From positions 1-19,346 of the forward strand of contig CAZJHD010000079.1 in the NCBI GenBank assembly GCA_964545855.1: a stretch of 19,346 nt of DNA. The letters run 5' to 3'. Positions within the stretch are counted from its first letter, which is position 1, and each line of letters begins with the position of its first letter. This document shows, one piece after another, positions 15,699-19,346 of the stretch. The translations under genes and the position numbers were made by a program. The DNA is from CAZJHD01 sp964545855 (GTDB lineage: Bacteria > Planctomycetota > UBA1135 > JACQFD01). Under the pieces are notes generated by a model that was not told the origin of the DNA, ran no database searches, and saw only the letters and a program-made list of their open reading frames with translations.

Positions 15699-16444
15699 AG
15701 CTCTCCGTGCGACCGACGATCTGTCTCGGCATCCTCGCGCTCGTCGCGTGCGCGAAGAATCCAGCCGCCCCGCCGCGAATGCCCGGCGCCGAGTGGACGG
15801 AGGAGAGCGGAGACCCGACGCACCTCGCGCTCGAGAGCCTCGTCGCGATCCGCGCGCACTGCGAGCCCTTCGAGGGGTTCCGGCAGTTCCGGTCCCGCCG
15901 CACCGACACCTCCGACGCCGATCTCCTGCGCGAGCTCGGGCTGCGGGCCTGGAGCGTCGCCGTCGAGCCGGGGCCCATTCGCACGTGGATCCGCGTGGAG
16001 GAGACGGGTCAGAGCACGACCCTCGGGCAGGCGCCCGAGGGCCTCGTCTACACCGGCGCTGCGCCGGGCGGGAGGCTCACGCTCTGGTTCCTCCCCGGGG
16101 CGAACGGACGGATGGCCTCCGCGCGCGCGAAGGGAATCGTCGCGGCGATCGGCGGCGTCGGTCGCGAACCTCGCCCGGTTCCCCAGGGATTCGGGGTCCA
16201 GCTCGCGGGGGGAACCGATCACCGCGAGCTGTCGGTCTACCCGCCGGCGCCGCTCTTCTGGGCCGACTGGGACGACGTCCGCCTCACCGCCTCCGTGCGG
16301 GCGGGGATCGTCTCCATCGAGGGCGAGACGACCCTCGCGACGATCGAGGCGATCGAGCCGGTCGCGCGCGAGGGACAGGCGCCCCGCCGCGTGGTGCTCC
16401 GCTGGTACGCCGACGTCGCGGCGGCTCCGGCTCCGCCGAAGTAG
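15695..16444 (+). CDS. Predicted lipoprotein, 249 aa
   Basis: The N-terminus MKLSVRPTICLGILALVAC is a lipoprotein signal with lipobox L-V-A-C (16-19), so the mature protein starts at Cys19 followed by AKN. No known domain is recognised. The mature part has Trp/Arg-rich beta-like stretches (LRAWSVAVEPGPIRTWIRV, 94 region; GRLTLWFLPGANGRMASA) and a final LFWADWDDVRLTASVR segment, then RRVVLRWYADV. Asn/Ala after the Cys gives no inner-membrane-retention Asp at +2. The start is the ATG overlapping the upstream stop, with GGAG (15682-15685) as ribosome site. It is the last gene before the terminator at 16479-16506. Confidence 0.82.
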   Translation: MKLSVRPTICLGILALVACAKNPAAPPRMPGAEWTEESGDPTHLALESLVAIRAHCEPFEGFRQFRSRRTDTSDADLLRELGLRAWSVAVEPGPIRTWIRVEETGQSTTLGQAPEGLVYTGAAPGGRLTLWFLPGANGRMASARAKGIVAAIGGVGREPRPVPQGFGVQLAGGTDHRELSVYPPAPLFWADWDDVRLTASVRAGIVSIEGETTLATIEAIEPVAREGQAPRRVVLRWYADVAAAPAPPK

Positions 16445-16478
16445 CCAGCGCGTCGCGGCGCCGCGGCACCGCGGAAAG

Positions 16479-16506
16479 AAGAAGGCCGGCTCGCGCCGGC
16501 CTTCTT
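16479..16506. terminator. Rho-independent terminator, bidirectional-looking
   Basis: A 12-bp perfect stem, AAGAAGGCCGGC (16479-16490) and GCCGGCCTTCTT (16495-16506), with the 4-base loop TCGC. It lies 34 bases after the lipoprotein stop. The stem itself ends in A/T-rich steps, and the T-rich end (CTTCTT) substitutes for a full U-tract; on the other strand CTTCTTTCC follows. It may therefore also stop transcription from the flagellar operon arriving from the right. Confidence 0.8.
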
Positions 16507-16566
16507 GACCTGCGGCGTGCGGCGCGATGCGGGGCGCGCCGGACGCCAGGTCCCGGAGAGGAAACC

Positions 16567-16676
16567 GAGGTCGTGAAAGAATCGGCGCCGGACTTCGGCC
16601 GGCTTCGAGCGGCTGCGGCTTCGTTGCTCGCTCTCGCTCGGCCTCGGGCCAGCGGCGGCGATTCTTTCACGACCTC
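16567..16676. repeat. 18-bp perfect inverted repeat, 74-base spacer
   Basis: GAGGTCGTGAAAGAATCG (16567-16584) is repeated in inverse orientation as CGATTCTTTCACGACCTC (16659-16676). After one mismatch, five more inner bases pair (CGCCG). The spacer contains further short dyads such as CCGG-ACTT-CGGCCGG around 16588-16602 and CGAGC/GCTCG (16606-16610 and 16626-16630). It sits 12 bases beyond the flgE stop. Candidates are a long-stem terminator for the flagellar operon, a mobile intergenic repeat, or a structured RNA. Confidence 0.75.
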
Positions 16677-16688
16677 TCCCCTCGTCGA

Positions 16689-18293
16689 TCAGCGGACGAT
16701 GTTCACGAGCTCCGCGAGGATCTGGTCGGTCGTGGAGATGACCCGGGCGCTCGCCTGGAATCCGCGCTGTGCCTCGATGAGGTTCACGAACTCGCGCGCG
16801 ATGTCGACGTTGCTGCCCTCGAGGGCGCCGGAGCGCACGAAGCCGACGCCGCCCGTGCCGCCCGTGCCGAGGACCGCGATGCCGGAGTTGGCGGTCTCGC
16901 CGTAGAGCGTGTCGCCCTCGCGCACGAGACCTTCCTGGTTCGCGAAGGTGGCGACGCCCACCTGTCCCAGGACGTTCTCCACGCCGTTCGAGAAGAAGCC
17001 GAGGATCTCGCCGTTGCCGTTCAAGCTGAGGGAGGCGAGCGTCCCGGCGCCGTAGCCGTCCTGCGACTTCGCCTGCGCGCTCGCCTCGTCGCCGAACTGC
17101 GTGAGGCCCGCGTTGCCGCCGATCGTGCCGAAGTCGAGCGCGATCGACTGCGTCGCGGGCTGATTCACGAAGGAGAACTGGAGGCTCGAGGTGGGGCCCG
17201 TCACGCCGGCGAAGGAGCCGTTCGAGCCGAACTGGATCCCGGTGATCGTGCCGCCCGTGACCGTGCCTTCGCTGGCGGGCATCGTCGCCGTGAGGGTCCA
17301 GCTCCCGCTCACCTGACGCGCGAAGGTGAGCGTCACGTTGTGGGGGAGGCCCGCGGGGTCGTAGACCTCGATCGAGGTCACGACCTCGTCGGGCGCCGTG
17401 CCGGCCGTCGTCGTGGCGAAGGCGTGGGAGCTCCACGCCGTCTTCCCGTCGGTGGCGATCTGGATGCTCATCTGCGAGACGCCGGCGGCCGACGCCGAGA
17501 AGACGAGGCTGCCGTCGGCCGCGATGGTGGCCGTCGCGCCCGTGAGCTGTGTGTCGATGAAGCTCGTGAGGTCTCCGAGGGTCGTGCCGTCGGTGCCGTA
17601 GGTGAACGTGGCGGAGATCGCCGTGCCGTCGACGTCCGTCCCGGTGATCGTGATCGTGTCACCGGGGACGTAGTCGATCGTGTTGTCGGCGAGATCGTTC
17701 AGGTCGGTCGTCGCCGTGGCCGGCGTTCCGAGAGTCGTGTTCGAGAAGGGCGTCGCCGTCGTGAGGACGTGCGCCTTCGGCCCCGTGACCTTCGCGGGGA
17801 AGTTGCCCTTGAAGTCGACCTGCGTCGTCGCCTTCGCCGGGACCACCTGGCCCGAGTCGATCTGGATCGTCGCGCCCGAGGGCGAGAGCACCTTGAAGCC
17901 CGTTCGGGTGTCCACCAGGTCTTCGTTGATGTCGAAGCCGAAGGTGCCGATCCGCGAGTAGAGGCGCTGCGTGCCGTTCGTGAGGGCGAAGAAGCCGTTG
18001 CCCTCGATCGCGAGGTCGAGGGTCCGTCCCGTCGCGATGAGCCCGCCCTGGCTCGTATTCGTCACGATGCTCCCGAGGCGCACGCCGAGCCCCACCTGCA
18101 TCGGGTTCGTTCCGCCGGCGGTGGCGGAGGGTCCCGAGGCGGGGCGGAGCGTCTGCGCGAGAAGCTCGGAGAAGGTCGCGCGCTGGCCGCGATAGCCGGG
18201 GGTGTTGGCGTTCGCGATGTTGTTGCCCACCACGTCGATGAACTGCTGGTGGGCGCGGAGGCCGGCGAGGCCGGAGGAAAGGCTGCTTGCCAT
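16689..18293 (-). CDS. flgE: Flagellar hook protein FlgE, 534 aa
   Basis: Structural subunit of the flagellar hook. The N-terminal rod/hook signature is clear, with SSLSSGLAGLRAHQQFIDVV then GNNIANANTPGYRGQ (23-37), and the C-terminus ends in the matching helix VDIAREFVNLIEAQRGFQAS (495-514) and TTDQILAELVNIVR. The internal LDLAIEGNGFFAL motif (about 91-103) is typical of FlgE/FlgF/FlgG; the length and D2-like central region (Thr/Ser/Ala-rich, with SIEVYDPAGLPHNVTLTF) fit the hook protein, not the rod. The ATG at 18293 has an excellent AGGAG ribosome site (18302-18306) overlapping the end of flgD. It is the last gene of a fliK-flgD-flgE run. Confidence 0.96.
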   Translation of the reverse strand: MASSLSSGLAGLRAHQQFIDVVGNNIANANTPGYRGQRATFSELLAQTLRPASGPSATAGGTNPMQVGLGVRLGSIVTNTSQGGLIATGRTLDLAIEGNGFFALTNGTQRLYSRIGTFGFDINEDLVDTRTGFKVLSPSGATIQIDSGQVVPAKATTQVDFKGNFPAKVTGPKAHVLTTATPFSNTTLGTPATATTDLNDLADNTIDYVPGDTITITGTDVDGTAISATFTYGTDGTTLGDLTSFIDTQLTGATATIAADGSLVFSASAAGVSQMSIQIATDGKTAWSSHAFATTTAGTAPDEVVTSIEVYDPAGLPHNVTLTFARQVSGSWTLTATMPASEGTVTGGTITGIQFGSNGSFAGVTGPTSSLQFSFVNQPATQSIALDFGTIGGNAGLTQFGDEASAQAKSQDGYGAGTLASLSLNGNGEILGFFSNGVENVLGQVGVATFANQEGLVREGDTLYGETANSGIAVLGTGGTGGVGFVRSGALEGSNVDIAREFVNLIEAQRGFQASARVISTTDQILAELVNIVR

Positions 18294-18305
18294 GGACGCG
18301 ATCTC

Positions 18306-18869
18306 CTAAGCGGAAGCGGACGCGATGCCGGAGGGCGGGAGGGTGACGTCGGCGTTCGAGCCCGCCGCACCGGAGGAGGACGAGGAGGAGCCGTTCGAGC
18401 CCGAGGCCGGAGGCGGCGCGCTCGCGGGCGTCGAGCCCGCGGGCTGCACTCCCGTGATCAGGAGGAGCGGCACGGCGGTGCCGCCGACGTTCACGACGAC
18501 GGCCCCGTCCACGACGGACACCGACTGCGCGACCCCCGAGGCGTTCGCGCCCGTGATCGGATCGATGTAGGTGAGGTTCTTCCCGAGGAAGGCCGTCGCT
18601 TCGGAGAGCTGGGAGATGCCGGCCGTCAGGCTCTGGAGCTGGATCAGCGTCTGCAGCGACGCGTTCGTGTTCTGCGCCGCCTCGAGGGAGCTGAACTGCG
18701 TGAGCTGCGAGAGGAACTGGTCGTTCGAGACCGGCTCCAGCGGGTTCTGGTTGCGGATCTGGCTCACGAGCAGCGCGAGGAACTTGTCCTTGTCGACGCC
18801 GTTCGCCGCGGCGACCGAGCCGAGGGATCCGGAGGAGGCCGTCGGGGAGATCGAATCGATGGGGCTCAT
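18306..18869 (-). CDS. flgD: Flagellar hook assembly protein FlgD, 187 aa
   Basis: Hook-capping scaffold that helps FlgE polymerise. The conserved N-terminal block is present: DKDKFLALLVSQIRNQNPLEP (26-46), then SNDQFLSQLTQFSSLEAAQN (48-67). The family region LGKNLTYIDP (95-104) and a following beta-pair (VSVVDGAVVVNVGG) are seen, but the chain then becomes Pro/Ala and Ser-rich (GSNGSSSSSSGAAGSN, 157-172) and ends, so the usual C-terminal tudor/Ig-like part is short or missing. The ATG at 18869 lies 11 bases after the fliK stop; AAGG stands in the gap as ribosome site. The frame above it is open only as a shadow of fliK. Confidence 0.94.
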   Translation of the reverse strand: MSPIDSISPTASSGSLGSVAAANGVDKDKFLALLVSQIRNQNPLEPVSNDQFLSQLTQFSSLEAAQNTNASLQTLIQLQSLTAGISQLSEATAFLGKNLTYIDPITGANASGVAQSVSVVDGAVVVNVGGTAVPLLLITGVQPAGSTPASAPPPASGSNGSSSSSSGAAGSNADVTLPPSGIASASA

Positions 18870-18880
18870 GGAAGGGACCT

Positions 18881-19346
18881 TCAGACGAGGAGGTCGACGC
18901 CGGCGCCGGCGGCGCGCGCCGCGCGCGGTTCGTTCGCCGCGGGTTCGGGGTTCTCGGGCTCGGCGTCTCCGTGCGCGCGACGCGGAGCCGGCTGCTGGTC
19001 GTCGTCCCGCGGCATGCGCGCCGTCCGCGACGACCGGTCGTCGCCGAGGTCGAGCTCGCCCACGTCGACGCCCGCGTCGCGGAGCGCGGCGCGCAGCTCG
19101 TCGGCGCGCTCCAGCACGAGAGCGGCCGTCGCCGCGACGCTCGCTCGGACCCGCGCGATCACGCGGCGGTTCTCGTAGGCGAACCGGATGCGGATCTCGC
19201 CGAGACCCGGCGGATCGAGACGGAGGTGGAGCTCCGTCGCACCGGGACGCAGATGCACGCCGATCTGCCGGACGATCGGATCGTCGAGCCACGTGGCGGC
19301 GGGCAGCGTGGGAGGCGGCGCCGCCGGCGGCGGCGCCGGAGCGTCG
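18881..19346 (-). CDS. fliK: Flagellar hook-length control protein FliK, C-terminal part
   Basis: Incomplete at its 5' end, where it runs off the window edge; the reading frame is open through 19346 and begins in a Pro/Ala-rich linker. The C-terminal Flg_hook domain is recognised by ATELHLRLDPPGLGEIRIRF followed by helix-forming LVLERADELRAALRDAGVDV. This domain interacts with the export switch FlhB to stop hook growth. A GTG at 19258 would be an internal start only. After the domain come about 60 charged, disordered-looking residues (QQPAPRRAHGDAEPENPEP) up to the stop. FliK is normally the gene before flgD in such operons, which supports the call. Confidence 0.85.
   Translation of the reverse strand, partial: DAPAPPPAAPPPTLPAATWLDDPIVRQIGVHLRPGATELHLRLDPPGLGEIRIRFAYENRRVIARVRASVAATAALVLERADELRAALRDAGVDVGELDLGDDRSSRTARMPRDDDQQPAPRRAHGDAEPENPEPAANEPRAARAAGAGVDLLV

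Noticed and set aside
1..19346. tRNA, rRNA, CRISPR arrays, transposase or phage genes
   Set aside because: I looked for cloverleaf arms, regularly spaced repeats and recombinase motifs and saw none.

Overview
This is a very GC-rich, densely coded stretch of a bacterial chromosome. The closest fit is a planctomycete-like organism. The reasons are an ECF-type sigma factor translationally coupled to a Hanks-type Ser/Thr kinase, a secreted FG-GAP/VCBS-repeat protein ending in a Cys/Gly-rich C-terminal module typical of some planctomycetes, a Tat-exported aldo/keto reductase, and flagellar genes. This placement rests on gene style only; another deep-branching GC-rich phylum is possible.

Left part (1-7815). 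A REP-like palindrome lies at 33-43, followed by an uncharacterised gene (81-521) and a doubtful small basic ORF (526-717). On the minus strand, reading right to left, come an ECF-like sigma factor (7815-7180), a 1231-residue membrane Ser/Thr kinase whose extracytoplasmic end carries FG-GAP calcium-loop repeats (7183-3488), and, after a 134-base gap, a secreted 876-residue FG-GAP repeat protein (3353-723). The sigma stop and kinase start overlap as GTGA. This looks like one signalling unit, with a sensor kinase and sigma factor plus a secreted protein of the same repeat class.

Middle part (7878-14848), plus strand. A Tat-signal aldo/keto reductase (7878-8807) precedes an ABC-2 export operon of gliding-motility (Gld) type. 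It encodes an ATPase (8883-9617), a six-helix permease (9614-10402), a 1107-residue GldG-like auxiliary protein that appears to be an internal tandem duplication (10437-13760), and a DUF4340-like membrane-anchored protein (13757-14848). Several junctions are 4-base stop/start overlaps.

Right part (14911-16444), plus strand. A three-gene cluster joined by ATGA overlaps encodes a small ribbon-helix-helix-like protein with dyad and direct repeats over its start, a small protein with THxxH and YHET motifs, and a lipoprotein. It ends at a strong hairpin terminator (16479-16506). Between this and the flagellar genes is a perfect 18-bp inverted repeat with a 74-base spacer (16567-16676).

Right end, minus strand: fliK (C-terminal part, cut by the window edge), flgD and flgE, forming a hook-assembly operon. 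I see no tRNA, rRNA, CRISPR array, transposase or phage gene. The most unusual items are the FG-GAP receptor kinase with its sigma factor, the duplicated GldG protein, the RHH/THxxH/lipoprotein cluster, and the long inverted repeat.
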